Shown: one piece after another, positions 45,820-57,372 of the stretch | Layout of the letters: every line of letters begins with the position of its first letter | Position numbering within the stretch: the first letter of the stretch is position 1 | NCBI GenBank assembly: GCA_013407085.1 | Contig: JACCGJ010000663.1 | Coordinates: forward strand, 1-64,000 | DNA: 64,000 nucleotides | Source: Atriophallophorus winterbourni | Lineage: Eukaryota; Platyhelminthes; Trematoda; Plagiorchiida; Microphallidae | Direction of reading: 5' to 3' | Notes under the pieces: model-generated | Seen by the model: only the letters and a program-made list of their open reading frames with translations | Database searches by the model: none | Told to the model about the DNA's origin: nothing | Position numbers and translations under genes: made by a program

Positions 45820-48480
45820 CAAACTCATGCCACTAAAAACTGTTTAGTGGTATTGGGTGATTTCAATGCCAGAGTTGGTGCAGATTACGAAGCTTGAGAA
45901 AACTGTTTCGGGAGGGTCGGAGTAGGTAAGATCATTGACAATTGACAAAGCCTTTAAAAAACGGTGCAGAAATTTCAGTCTTTGTGCCAGTCAAACTTTA
46001 TTTCAAACTTAAACACAGCATAAACTCTCTTGGAAATATCCTCGCTCTAAGCATTGACATCAGCTTGATCTTATTCTTGTTAGGCACGCTAATATAGTGA
46101 ACGTAATTCTGATCAGATCATATCAAAATGCAGACTGCGACACTGACCATTGGCTGTTTTGTACAAAGCTGAAGTTTCCCCAGATTAGACTACACAGCGC
46201 CAAATTTTCTGCTAAGCCAAAAATATACTTCACTTGCATGTGCAAACCTAATCTATCTGCGCGATTTGCAAAAGCCTTCACAGCCGAGTTCGACGAGACA
46301 ACCGGAGTTGAATCGGCCTCAGAATCCTGGAAATCGCTAAAAAGCTGCATATGCCAATTTAAACTTTCCACTTTCGGTCCGAAGAAAGCTTCTGAGATGA
46401 CTGCTGTGTTGGATGAGAAACGGTCAGCATTCTTGGAGTTCAAAGGTATGCCAACATATGAAAACTTACGACTTCTAAGAGCGGCTAGAAAGGAGGTACA
46501 ACAGACTGCAAGATGATTTGCAAATGACTACTGGAATAAAATTATCCTCAGTATCCATAAAAAGTGCTGATACTGATAATTTTTACGTTATGTATAATGG
46601 GATCAAGAGAGACATTGGTCCGAACAAAGTTAAAACGGCTATCATTAAGTTGTCATCTGGTAACCCAATTGCAAATAACTCTAAACAGATAGAATGACGG
46701 GTCACATACTTTTTTCTCTCTACTCTATGGAAAACAGGGTTTTTATCGCATGCTCTTCATAATGATGAGCGTTTACAAAACATCAAACTCTAGATAGTCA
46801 CCTATTTTTGATGAGCTCAAATGAGAAATCAACCTCTTAGCGAGAGTAAAGTCCCCTGGTGATGACGAAATTCCACCTGAACTTATCAACTACTGCAAAG
46901 TAGCTTTATTACAGTCACATCATCGATTGCTTTTTTAATGCAGGCAGTAGGGCGGTGTCTCAAAAGCGATGCGAGTAACCATCAACATCATGCTAGTTAA
47001 GAATAAGGTTGACTGTAACAATTACAGTGAAATCGCCCTCTGTGAGTGTTGTAGGCAAATTGTTTGCTAAATTTTCACAGATGGGGCCACAAGAACTATC
47101 TGATAGCGTTTACTCTGAATCTCAGTGAGTTCATCACATGGGAAGATCTACGGTAGACATGATTTACTCCCTATGATAACATCTAGAAAATGTCGAGAAC
47201 AGCGAATGCTTTTATACGCTGTTTCTATTTTAATTACGTCAGCATAGAGAGTCTTTTCGAAATGCTCGATTTTATAGGCTACAATTCAGGATTGATCAAG
47301 CTCGTTATTTCTTTCCACTTTTACGTGAATGACTCAGTTCATTTTAGCGGTTGCAGTTCAGAAGATTTTGAAATTCGCCGAAACGTCAAAAAAAGTGTGT
47401 TCATGTTACCATTTAATTCGGCATTTTCGTTTCTTCGCTACTATAGCGGGTGTTTATGACCAAAACAGACGGGATTTAACAACGCCCGCGATGTGATGGC
47501 AAACTTTTTAACCTTAACCCTTCACAAGGAGAAACTAAGGTACGGGATGTGCTCATTCGTAACCTGCTTTTTGCCAAACATGAAACTAACGTTGTATTCT
47601 CGTGAGAACATCCTCTAGTTGCTAATGGACCGTATTTGTCAACATGTAAAATCTTTAGACAAAGAATCAGCGTGAACAACATCAAAGTTCTTGGTAAAGT
47701 AACTGTATCCCCTCCCATCATAATTGTTGAAAACTGTCAGCTCAAAACCACCACATCACCTGAAATATCTTGGTTCAACCATTGCAGATAACCTTTTAAT
47801 AGACACTAAGATTGATATAAGAATTGGCAGAACAGCTGCCAGTTTGTCCCGATTATACTTTCGTGTCTAGAAAAACAGCTAGTTGACTGTGAAAACAATG
47901 ATTATGGTGAACAGAGCATGTGTACTGTATGTCAATGGAACCTGGACGCAAGACACAATCGGAAACGTTTTCTTTAGGTATCATCCGTCGTACCTTGAAC
48001 ATATCGTGGATGAACAAAGCAACGAATGCTGAAGTGGTTTTTATAGCTGGTCTGAAGAGCATGTTTAACCAACTACGACAGCGCCGCCTACGCTTGCTAA
48101 GTCGTGTAGAGAATGGAAAATTGTCGCATTCCATAAGATCTACTCTATGGTCAGTTGGAATCAGGAAGTCAAATAGTTGTGAAAGCTTTCGGCATTGAAC
48201 ATATGACGTCTGCAAGCCGGAGAGCAACCGATGTTGCTCTTAGCTGCCAATCGTAGATCATGCTGTAGGCTTGCAATTGACATCTTATTTCGAGTACTGC
48301 ATATCACTGTGAGCGTTGCAGAAGTGACATTTCTACGGAATCAACCTGTTGATTCATTCAAAAAGCTGTGGAACATGGCAACCCCATGCGCTTATGATGT
48401 ACATCCATGGTGGATATCGACCGAAGGAGCCCAACACACACACACATTTCAAGAGTGTCAGAGACTGTTGTATTATTGTT
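45820..48480 (+). pseudogene. RTE-like retrotransposon, heavily decayed
   Basis: VLGDFNARVGADYEA near 45848 is the endonuclease signature. LCASQTLFQT (about 45980) and NADCDTDHWLFCTKLK (46124-46175) follow. 46097-46516 is the linker before RT. Around 46840, SPGDDEIPPELI is the first RT block. GTSRYLGSTI-like and SWMNKATNAEVV (48010) and LRQRRLR (48070) belong to the C-terminus. Stops and shifts interrupt almost every block and the YADD box is not visible. Same orientation as 41849-42180 but overlapping it in content, hence a separate copy. Confidence 0.65.
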
Positions 48481-48764
48481 AGTGGAGTAACCCTAAGAGC
48501 AAGATCTAATAAACTCCCCTATTTTCTGAGTATTTGTTGGAAAAAGCGCGAAATAATGTACGAGCAAAAATGTCGTTCATTACTGGTTAGAATCATGATG
48601 ATGTTTAGCTAGATGTGTGCAAGATATTTGCTAGCACTGCTACTTATGAGCAGCCTGTTCGACCACTTCCATTACATTTTATTAAGTCTCACTCACTCAA
48701 GTGAGTGCTAGCCAAGCATTTCACAATACGAACTGACTAAAACGTTTACTCGTCGATAAATCAA

Positions 48765-49910
48765 ACCATGTATGACACCATTTTACGTAAACTATGATTT
48801 CAAAACTTACCTGTAGATTTAGGAAAATCTCTTTCGGTTCTCGAGAAAGATATACCTCTACAGAAGCTAGCAGAAACCGCAGACCAAGTTCATTCAGTGT
48901 ACAGAACCAAATCACCATCTACCCTACAAGAAGTCACATTAAATCCAGTGGTGGAAACTGAAGTACAAGAGCTTAAGCAACAAGTCGCTGAATTGACCTC
49001 ACAGATTTCAGCCCTAACAAAGATGTTCAACGATCGACCATCAAGACTTAGCCGCAGCCGAACGCGCACTTCAAACAGAAGTTCATCCCGAGACCGCTAT
49101 AAACGCGAGCACAGTCTATGTCATTATCACCGCCGATTCGGCTTTAAAGCTTTAAAGTGCTTGCCATCCTGTAAACTTTACAAACCAGGGAAACTTCAAC
49201 GCCAGGCAGTAACAGCGACGACTTCATCTGGCAACAACATTACCCGCCTATTTTATGTCACTGATTGTTCGAATAAATTGCGTTTTCTCATTGATACTGG
49301 TGCTGAGATAAGTGTAATCCCGCCCACACCACAGGAACGCAAGAACAAAACCTCATTGACATTACAGGCGGCAAACGGTACGCAGATCACCACGTTCGGC
49401 CAACGTTCACTAACTTTAAACCTAGGCCTCAGACGTGATTTCCGTTGGATCTTTACCGTTGCAGACGTGCGAAGCGCTATATTAGGCGCAGATTTCCTTA
49501 CACACTTTAACTTGTCCGTCGATTTGAAGTCCCGTAAACTTATCGACAACCTGACAGAGTTAAAAACGCTAGGAAAACCATGCCGTTCTGCGATACAGTC
49601 TATTCGCGTATTACCACCGAATATTCCAGAACAATATAGCAGCTTATTGTCTGAGTTCCCAGAAGTTTTCGGCTCAAACTCACCGAATAATGCGATTAAG
49701 CATGACGTTAGACACCATATCAAAACATGCGGTCCCCCAGTCTTCACTCGACCAATACGGTTAGCACCAGACAAATTGGCCATTGCTAAACGAGAGTTCG
49801 AGCAAATGATGGAATCGGGCATCATACGTCCATCAAAATCAGCATGGGCCTCACCTCTCCACGTGGTCGAAAAGAAGCAGCATGGTGCATGGCGTTCTTG
49901 TGGGGATTAA
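48765..49910 (+). pseudogene. Gag C-terminus, zinc knuckle, protease and RT start
   Basis: Before the Met at 48897 the frame already reads FQNLPVDLGKSLSVLEKDI and KLAETADQVHS, the end of the capsid. Within the 337-residue frame are a coiled-coil-like stretch (VQELKQQVAELTSQISALTK), an Arg/Ser-rich basic region (residues 49-72), a CHCC knuckle (C75, H78, C88, C92), the protease active site LIDTGAEISVIPP (D133), and the RT start (MMESGIIRPSKSAWASPL). It ends at a TAA in the conserved 'CGDYRALN' block. Confidence 0.82.
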
Positions 49911-50594
49911 AGAGCACTGAACAAAACTACTGTTCCAGATAGGTATCCTATACCACACATCCACGACTTTGCCTTGACATTTAAAGAAAAGACCCTCTTT
50001 CCCAAGCTTGACTTGGTGCGTGCCTACAACCAGATACCAGTGGAACCAGAAGACGTGCCCAAAACAGCCATAACCACAACTTTCGGACTTTTCTAATTCG
50101 TTCGAATGCCATTCGGTCTGCGCAACGCAGCACAGACATTTCAACGGTTCATGGATCAAGTTTTCTTGGGTCTGGATTTCGTCTTCGTTTACATCGATGA
50201 CGTACTCATGGCTAGTAAATCGCCCACTGAACATTCTGAACATTTTCATCGCGTCTTTTCACAACTGTGGAAGTACGGCATAGTCGTAAACCCCGAAAAA
50301 ATGCGTATTTGGCGTCGAATCACTGGATATGTTTGGACATCAGGTTGATTCTAAAGGTATCAGACCTTTAGAGCAAAAGGTTTCCGCCATAAAAGACTAC
50401 CCATTACCCGAATCAATGCGACAACTCCGTTGTTTCCTTGGTCTTGTGAATTACTACCATCGATTTATTCCTCACTGTGCCGAGCTAGTTCAACCATTGA
50501 CGGATTTACTTCGCAAAAACAAACGCTCGTTAAATATGACGGACTCAGCTAAAACTGCTTTGAACGCATTAAGAATGCGCTTAGCGAGGCAACG
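49911..50594 (+). pseudogene. RT palm of the CsRn1-like element, two frame slips
   Basis: [12 protein letters not shown], then an in-frame stop in 'F-FVRMPFGL', then FVYIDDVLMAS with the intact YIDD catalytic box near 50190-50205. A slip in the A-run at about 50294-50300 moves the frame to MFGHQVDSKGIRPL and CFLGLVNYYHRFIP. A second slip near 50570 leads to the RNase H frame. Confidence 0.82.
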
Positions 50595-52646
50595 TTGCTG
50601 AACCACTTACCGTCCGATCCTAATATCAAACTATTTTTATCCACGGATGCGTCTAAAGAAACGATTGGTGCAACTTTGCAATATAGTCGCAATGAAGAAT
50701 TGTGCCAATTATCTTTTTTCTCAAAGAGACTACAACCAGCTCAGGTTCGCTACAGTACGTTTGGCAGAGAATTGCTAGCAATCTATTATGCCATCCGTCA
50801 TTTCCGCCATTTACTCGAAGGGCGAGAATTCACGGTTTTAACTGATCATAAACCGCTCTGTTACGCCATGCTTTCGAACACCGACCGCTATTCAGCTCGA
50901 GAAATTCGAGAACTGGACTTCATTGCACAATTTACTACCGACATCCGACACGTCTCGGGCCAAGTTAACGTTGTGGCCGACGCCCTATCCCGTGGTCACC
51001 TTAATTCTATTACCAGCGACGTCCAATCACTAAAAATCGCAGAAGCTCAGCTTACCGACAAGGAGCTAACACAAATCCGGAAATCTTCATCGTTGATGTT
51101 AACCGATATCCCGATTCCTGACTCCTCCATGTCTCTTACATGCGATCTATCTCCAGGCACCCCTAGACCTTTTGTACCATCAACATTACGTCAAGAAATA
51201 TTCCACCAACTGCACGATCTCTCACATTCTAGTATTCGCGCTACTAGAAAGTTAATCTCTGACCGTTTCTTCTGGCCAAAAATGAATCACGACATTTCGA
51301 TTTGGTCGCCTGCATGCATTCATTGTCAACGTGCGAAAGTTCACCGTCACACTATCTCATTTCATGGTACTTTTACAGCACCAGAAGAAAGATTCAGCCA
51401 TATTCATCTCCATTCCGTTGGACCACTGCCATCCTCGCGTAATCATTCTTACATCTTAACATGTGTTGACAGATTTACGCGAGGGCCTGTCGCAAGGGCC
51501 TTGAAAGACATTGAAGCAAAGACGGTTGCTGAAGCATTATTCGAATCTTGGATATCACAATTCGGCGTTCCTTCAGTCATTACAACTGACCGTGGTTCTC
51601 AATTCCAATCAGCACTCTTTCGAGAGTTAAACCAACTGCTGGGCACCGACCACATTCGCACCACAGCCTACCATCCTTGCGCGAATGGTCTAGTCGAGCG
51701 CTTTCACCGACAACTGAAAACTGCCCTCATTGCTCACGGGAATACACAAAATTGGTCAGTCTCATTACCGCTTGTCATTTTAGGATTAAGAACGGCAGTG
51801 AAAGAAGATCTCGGGTGTTCAACCGCAGAACTAGTTTATGGCACAACACTGCGGTTACCGAGTGGAATGGTCAGTGTCTCACGTGAACACGACCTCAGAC
51901 CAACTAGTCAGTACATCGAACATCTAAAGCGCCATATGCGGACATTGCATTATCAACAGCCAAGAAAATTGTATCGCGATAAGCAACTGTATGAAGACCT
52001 CCAATCATGCGAGTTTGTCTTCGTGAGAGTCAACAGTGTAAAGATGCCCTTGATGCCACCTTACAGCGTTCCGTACCGAGTAATTGAACGTCATCCCAAA
52101 TACTTCAAGATAGATGAAAACGGAACTCCTGACAACATTAGCATCGATCGCCTAAAGGTCGCATATGTGCAACCCTTGCCGTCAAGCTCAAACCGAAGCT
52201 TACGAAACACTGAAAGCCCAAATCGGTGTGTTGTCAATATACCCACTTGTATCCCGCAAAATGCTACCGAGATCCAATTCATTCCTCCCACGCAACCAAT
52301 GGGCATACCCAGTCCTTCCCCGCAGGCTTTACGTTCTTCCTTAAAAAAATCCCTACACACACGATCTCAGCCAAAGAAACTCGAGACTTACCTCGCTCAA
52401 AATTTTTCGAGCGTTTCCATTTTTTCCAACGCTCTAGGGGGGGAGATGTGTCGAGATTGTACAAATCTAATTTTACTTAACAAGTTCTCTAGTAAAAAAA
52501 ACCATTGTACAGTTTTTGATATCTTCAGCTCAATTTGTTCTGACAATATCATTTCGCTCAGACGATCGATAGTACTATTGATTTATCGATTTCCTGTTAA
52601 CGTTATCACTCACATTTCACCGATTTTTTGTTCGATAACTCAGTGA
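50595..52646 (+). pseudogene. RNase H and integrase of the CsRn1-like element
   Basis: A 683-residue open frame. RNase [38 protein letters not shown], then VVADALSR (acidic residues present). Integrase: zinc finger with [14 protein letters not shown] and CIHCQRAK; first catalytic block reads [11 protein letters not shown], where the family has 'HLDIVGPLP', so the Asp is replaced by His. The second Asp (TTDRGSQF) and the Glu (GLVERFH) remain. The C-terminal module [16 protein letters not shown] is normal. The frame runs through the polypurine tract into the LTR, so the true end is before 52446. Confidence 0.83.
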
Positions 52647-52700
52647 ACACAATTCATCTGTTGAATACCATTATGTACATAATCAACTCATCACTTAATC
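52436..52700 (+). repeat. polypurine tract and presumed 3' LTR start
   Basis: AGGGGGGGAGA at 52436-52446 is followed by TGTGTCGAGATTG, the likely start of the 3' LTR at 52447. No second LTR copy is in the window, so the right boundary is a guess. Confidence 0.55.
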
Positions 52701-53421
52701 ACAATACACTTCCGTTGTGCGCGTTACCTGCTTTCTTGGTCGATCTGGGTTTTTGGGAATTCCTTCTCGGGAACGTAATATTTCGAGTAGAAATATTGAA
52801 GTCATTACAAGAACAACAAGGAATTACCAAGGAAAGATTGCGGATTATATGTACGTGGATCGAAAGAACTGTTCGTGAGTCAGATTGCTTATTTTTGTAC
52901 TGCGAGTTTTGTTATACTAACTTGACTGGTCCACTACATACCTCACACTGCAATTTTTTCGCGTGTACATTGGGGAAACCACATGTCTACGAATTAAAAA
53001 TATAAATGTCGCTTTACTTGAACGTAAAGATTAATCGGCGAAAACGATATAGTCTAACTTTTAAATTTTATAATTTTGTAAGCATATTTTATGTAAATAT
53101 TTTTATGTTCAAGTTGTAAAGAATTTGTTTTGTCCTTCCAATATTTGTCTTGGGTTGGAATTTCAAACATTTTCGACTTAAGCGTTGTCTTTCTTTGTCT
53201 TATTCGATTAATCACCTTTAACCGAATGTATGCGAAATCTAGGCTGAACGACATTTGCCTAGGTTTCTAATTTTCAGTTGTTCAAATTGTTGTCGAAATT
53301 TCGGATTTGGAAGATTACTCAAATAACTCGCTTACTGAATATTTCGTGAGTAATACATACACCGAAATTACCAATGAATAGGCATTTCGTCTTGGACAGA
53401 ATATTGTTCAGTCTGGCTGAT
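52701..53421. other. unassigned AT-rich interval
   Basis: Possibly the remainder of the LTR, then AT-rich sequence. ORFs at 52628-53005 and 53054-53254 have no recognisable features. Confidence 0.35.
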
Positions 53422-53425
53422 TGTC

Positions 53426-53796
53426 TGTAGCAGAGCAATGTCTCTACACATTCATTATTGTACACTTCTACTTACATTATCTTCCGCCAACATACGATTC
53501 AAAGTTTGTCAGCATCACGTGTACATTTATTGATCTTTGCAGCCCGGCCATTGATATCGACCACTTTCAAAATATTCAAATGGCGCGAGACTACTGACAA
53601 CGGGATATCGAAGACAATAACAGCAATGGGCAGCGAACAACAATACTGCCCTTTTCTCTATCCCATTTATCCTTCTTATTGTACTGAACAACGCCTTCAA
53701 TCCAAAAGATAAGATTCTGTGAGCCGAGACGAGGGGGTTCGAAAGACGCAGCCGTCTCTAGAACGCCGTCATCAGAAAACCACGATGGCCTAAACA
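53426..53796 (+). repeat. LTR A, first copy (CsRn1-like), 371 bp
   Basis: Starts TGTAGCAGAGC and ends TAAACA. It matches 58342-58740 along its length, for example TTTCAAAATATTCAAATGGC versus TTTCAAAATATACAAATGGC and GAGCCGAGACGA in both. Followed after AAC by TGGTGAGCCCGAAG, close to a tRNA-Trp-type primer site (53800-53813). Confidence 0.75.
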
Positions 53797-53858
53797 AACT
53801 GGTGAGCCCGAAGAAGAACACACGGTGAGTTCTTTCGTCCTCATTTGACGATTCTATA

Positions 53859-54212
53859 TTGCATCAACATTTACATGCCATACCGCACATGAGTGAGACT
53901 CAAAGGGATTCTAGCCCGGTGACTATTAGCACGATCTCATTCACTATTCCCCAGTTCTTGACTCAAACTCCAAAGAAAAAGTATTCAAAATCCTACTTCG
54001 AGATAAAAAGTACAACACAAGATAAGCTCAAGTTCCATTATGTGATTAGCTCACTCCCATTTGAATCATTCTCCCTAGTTCAAGATATTTTGTTGAAAAA
54101 ACCGTGTACTTACGAGGAACAAAAATCAGTTCTGATCACGAGACTCACAGTGTCCGAACGACTCATTATGTAGCAGATTTTGACAAATGAAGAGCTGGGG
54201 GCCAGGCGGTGA
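53859..54212 (+). pseudogene. CsRn1-like Gag fragment
   Basis: From MSETQRDSSPV (ATG near 53889) the frame carries KYSKSYFEIKSTTQDKLKFH, then YVISSLPFESFSLVQDILL, then a Thr/Val-rich stretch, TVSERLIM, a stop, and ILTNEELGARR. This corresponds to the CsRn1-type capsid ('W-A-VE-QF---I--Q--KF-YV---L', 'ER-R---LT-EELG-R'). It is cut near 54212, where an inverted LTR A start begins. One in-frame stop (54171-54173). Confidence 0.7.
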
Positions 54213-54215
54213 AGA

Positions 54216-54323
54216 ACGATAAAAGTACACGTGATGCTGACGAACTTTTGAAGCATATGTTGGCGAAAGGTAGAGTAAATAGAAGTGTACAATAATGAAT
54301 GTCTAGAGACACTGGTCGGCTAC
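54216..54323 (-). repeat. inverted start of LTR A (108 bp)
   Basis: Its complement reads TGTAGCCGACCAGTGTCTC, CATTCATTATTGTACAC, TTCGCCAACATATG, ATCACGTGTAC, the same as the first 105 bases or so of LTR A at 53426. Together they make the first 0.9 kb fold back on itself. Confidence 0.8.
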
Positions 54324-54442
54324 ACAACCCTCACCAGTTCTGAGAACACAGGGAGCCGATCATCGGGATTTAAAAGGTGAATCGAAGGCCTGAAAAATAA
54401 ATAGCACCCGTTCTAAGCACGATCGGCTGGTATATCTGCGAG
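54324..54442 (-). repeat. block X, inverted copy
   Basis: Its complement contains GCTTAGAACGGGTGCTAT, AAATCCCGATGATC and GTGTTCTCAGAACTGG. The plus-strand partner at 58236-58341 reads GCTTAGAACGGGTGCTATAT, TAATCCCGACGATG and GTGTTCTCAGCACTGG. Both lie directly before a TGTAGC LTR A start, so X is probably the sequence normally upstream of that LTR. Confidence 0.6.
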
Positions 54443-54710
54443 TGACTTGCAGTGTTTAGCCATTTTGACTTATCCGCTCCTAAACTCTGGATAGTGAGTT
54501 TGCCGGTGTTGTATAGACAGTGAACGATCTATCGATTAATCACCAATCAAGATCGATCGTGAGTTTAAATTGTGCTTTCGCCGACTGTGGGATATTCGCT
54601 AACTCGCTAACTTGTGTGATTCATTCGTTAGTTCAATACACGAGTTCGGTTACGGTTGTGTTCTGTCGAATCCACGGCTGTGCCAGTAGTAGCAACCCAC
54701 AGATATAACA
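54443..54710 (+). repeat. LTR B, left copy (268 bp)
   Basis: From TGACTTGCAG to GATATAACA. Followed by AT and TGGCGACGGGGTG, a primer-binding candidate resembling the one beside 6561. From 54459 on it is identical to the inverted right copy; its first 16 bases differ at 3 positions. Confidence 0.7.
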
Positions 54711-55830
54711 ATTGGCGACGGGGTGCGGAACATTTTTTTAAATTATCGAAGGATGTCAGTGCCAATGGAATTCGTACAAGAATTGCTTAATCAACAGAAG
54801 CAGATGTTTGAAGAGTTAATACAACGAATGGCATTCCAGACAATCAACAGTCCAAGTTCGGGACAATCAATTGAGAGTCTTCTGCAAAACATCAACGAAA
54901 TACATTATCGGCCAGATGAAGGAGTTACATTCGAGTCCTGGTATCGAAGATACGAATATGTGTTCATGGTCGATTGTGCAAAGCTAGATGAGGAGACTCG
55001 TGTGCGAATGTTGTTACGGAAGTTTGGGCCAGTGGAACATGAAAAATATTGCAATTTTATTCTTCCGAAATGTCCGAAAGATTTCAGTTTGGTACAAACC
55101 ATTGAATGTCTCAGCAACATTTTTGGCGAACGCTCATCTTTGTTCAATATCAGATACAACTGTATGCAAATCATAAAGGGAGTTGATGAGGATATCATAA
55201 CATACACTGGCAGAATACATCAGCAATGTGAACGGTTTAAACTGAAAAACCTTACAGAGAACGCTTTCAAAAATCTGATGTTTGTTTGTGGATTGCGGTC
55301 TCCCAATTATTATGAATTACGAACAAAAGTTTTATCAAAGCTGGAGGCTGACCCCGACATGACATTACAGTGAAGAATGTCAGAAATTGCTGAATCTAAA
55401 GCTGATTCTAAGATTTTAGAACAGCATTCATGGACACCAGTCGCAAATGTAAATGCGATTCAATCTGATAAGAGAATTAACTCAGAATTTCAATGCAACA
55501 GATTACAACAGAACAAACCCCGAATTGCATGTCGGCACTGTGGAATGCTGCACTATGAGCGGTTTGGCAGACATAAGAAATACAAGTGTCACAATTGCGG
55601 AATTGTTGGTCATATAAAGAAAGTGTCACAGAACGTTTTCAAAGCTAATGACAAGTAAACCGAATAGTACAAGAAACAGAAGCATTTCAAATCTGGTTTT
55701 CACAACCACCGGTTTGAACGCAGAGACTCAAAGGAAATACATAAGCATTCGTATCAACGGGACCCCGATAAAACTGCAACCAGATACGGATTCTGACATT
55801 AAAATAATCTCCAAAGCAACGTGTCAACAA
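54459..55830 (+). repeat. left arm of a 1372-bp near-perfect inverted repeat
   Basis: Every base checked by eye matches the complement of 56001-57372 except one (A versus C near 55801, giving Lys versus Thr). The mirror point is 55915.5. The arm contains LTR B, gag, zinc-knuckle region and protease start. Confidence 0.9.
54723..55658 (+). pseudogene. Gag of element B, left arm, one in-frame stop and damaged knuckles
   Basis: MSVPMEFVQELLNQQKQMF starts at 54753. Capsid blocks are FESWYRRYEYVFMVD, RMLLRKFGPVEHEKYCNF and CERFKLKNLTENAFKNLM. A TGA at 55371-55373 interrupts the frame, which continues to 55658 with CRHCGMLHYERFG and KCHNCGIVGHIKKVSQN. The last Cys of each zinc knuckle is replaced (Gly and Ser). 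It is close to the gag at 5903-6550, so both are K02A2.6/Mag-like. Confidence 0.8.
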
Positions 55831-56007
55831 TATGAAGAAACAACCCATACTGCCAGATCAGCATCTGGTGATCAGTTAATTTTCGTGGGTAAGCTGCAAT
55901 GTAACTTTTCATTTCGTGGCGTTCATTCAAATGGTTATTGTTACATTACTGAACTCGATTTTTTGAATGTTCTGGAAATTGACTGGATCAATAAACTTGA
56001 TTGTTGA
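55648..56007 (+). pseudogene. protease start of element B, crossing the palindrome spacer
   Basis: It overlaps gag by 11 bases in a shifted frame, the usual pol arrangement. RINGTPIKLQPDTDSD holds the active-site region, where DTG has become DTD. After SKATCQQ it enters the 170-bp spacer (55831-56000) and reads THTARSASGDQLIFVGKLQC and NVLEIDWINKL, typical retropepsin sequence. So the spacer belongs to the left copy. It ends abruptly at the start of the right arm. Confidence 0.72.
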
Positions 56008-57108
56008 CACGTTGCTTTGGAGATTATTGTAATGTCAGAATCCGTATCTGGTTGCAGTTTTATCGGGGTCCCGTTGATACGAATGCTTATGTATTTCCTT
56101 TGAGTCTCTGCGTTTAAACCGGTGGTTGTGAAAACCAGATTTGAAATGCTTCTGTTTCTTGTACTATTCGGTTTACTTGTCATTAGCTTTGAAAACGTTC
56201 TGTGACACTTTCTTTATATGACCAACAATTCCGCAATTGTGACACTTGTATTTCTTATGTCTGCCAAACCGCTCATAGTGCAGCATTCCACAGTGCCGAC
56301 ATGCAATTCGGGGTTTGTTCTGTTGTAATCTGTTGCATTGAAATTCTGAGTTAATTCTCTTATCAGATTGAATCGCATTTACATTTGCGACTGGTGTCCA
56401 TGAATGCTGTTCTAAAATCTTAGAATCAGCTTTAGATTCAGCAATTTCTGACATTCTTCACTGTAATGTCATGTCGGGGTCAGCCTCCAGCTTTGATAAA
56501 ACTTTTGTTCGTAATTCATAATAATTGGGAGACCGCAATCCACAAACAAACATCAGATTTTTGAAAGCGTTCTCTGTAAGGTTTTTCAGTTTAAACCGTT
56601 CACATTGCTGATGTATTCTGCCAGTGTATGTTATGATATCCTCATCAACTCCCTTTATGATTTGCATACAGTTGTATCTGATATTGAACAAAGATGAGCG
56701 TTCGCCAAAAATGTTGCTGAGACATTCAATGGTTTGTACCAAACTGAAATCTTTCGGACATTTCGGAAGAATAAAATTGCAATATTTTTCATGTTCCACT
56801 GGCCCAAACTTCCGTAACAACATTCGCACACGAGTCTCCTCATCTAGCTTTGCACAATCGACCATGAACACATATTCGTATCTTCGATACCAGGACTCGA
56901 ATGTAACTCCTTCATCTGGCCGATAATGTATTTCGTTGATGTTTTGCAGAAGACTCTCAATTGATTGTCCCGAACTTGGACTGTTGATTGTCTGGAATGC
57001 CATTCGTTGTATTAACTCTTCAAACATCTGCTTCTGTTGATTAAGCAATTCTTGTACGAATTCCATTGGCACTGACATCCTTCGATAATTTAAAAAAATG
57101 TTCCGCAC
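55941..57108 (-). pseudogene. Gag and protease start of element B, right arm
   Basis: It repeats the left arm residue by residue, including the TGA (56458-56460), the two lost zinc-knuckle cysteines and DTD in the protease. The protease frame ends differently, because after SKATCQQ it reads the antisense of the spacer. Sharing all defects shows that the arms come from one damaged copy, not two insertions. Confidence 0.8.
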
Positions 57109-57372
57109 CCCGTCGCCAATTGTTATATCTGTGGGTTGCTACTACTGGCACAGCCGTGGATTCGACAGAACACAACCGTAACCGAACTCGTGTATTGAAC
57201 TAACGAATGAATCACACAAGTTAGCGAGTTAGCGAATATCCCACAGTCGGCGAAAGCACAATTTAAACTCACGATCGATCTTGATTGGTGATTAATCGAT
57301 AGATCGTTCACTGTCTATACAACACCGGCAAACTCACTATCCAGAGTTTAGGAGCGGATAAGTCAAAATGGC
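56001..57372 (-). repeat. right arm of the 1372-bp inverted repeat
   Basis: Complement of 54459-55830. Arms are separated by 170 bp, so a transcript through the region could fold into a 1.37-kb double strand. Confidence 0.9.

Larger units (their letters stand above)
48765..52446 (+). mobile_element. CsRn1-like Ty3/gypsy retrotransposon, 5'-truncated and inactivated
   Basis: Gag C-terminus, CHCC zinc knuckle, protease, RT, RNase H and integrase follow in standard Ty3/gypsy order to a polypurine tract at 52436-52446. The 5' LTR and gag start are missing. Lesions: stop in gag (about 48805), stop at 49908-49910 in RT, stop near 50094, frame slips near 50300 and 50570, and loss of one integrase catalytic residue. 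The CHCC knuckle, rather than CCHC, is known for the CsRn1 lineage first described in a liver fluke. Confidence 0.85.

Noticed and set aside
53426..54323. A classical DNA transposon (MITE) with about 105-bp terminal inverted repeats
   Set aside because: The left terminus continues as a complete LTR followed by a primer-binding site and gag, and the immediate flanks (TGTC, CAAC) do not match. An LTR-derived fold-back explains more.
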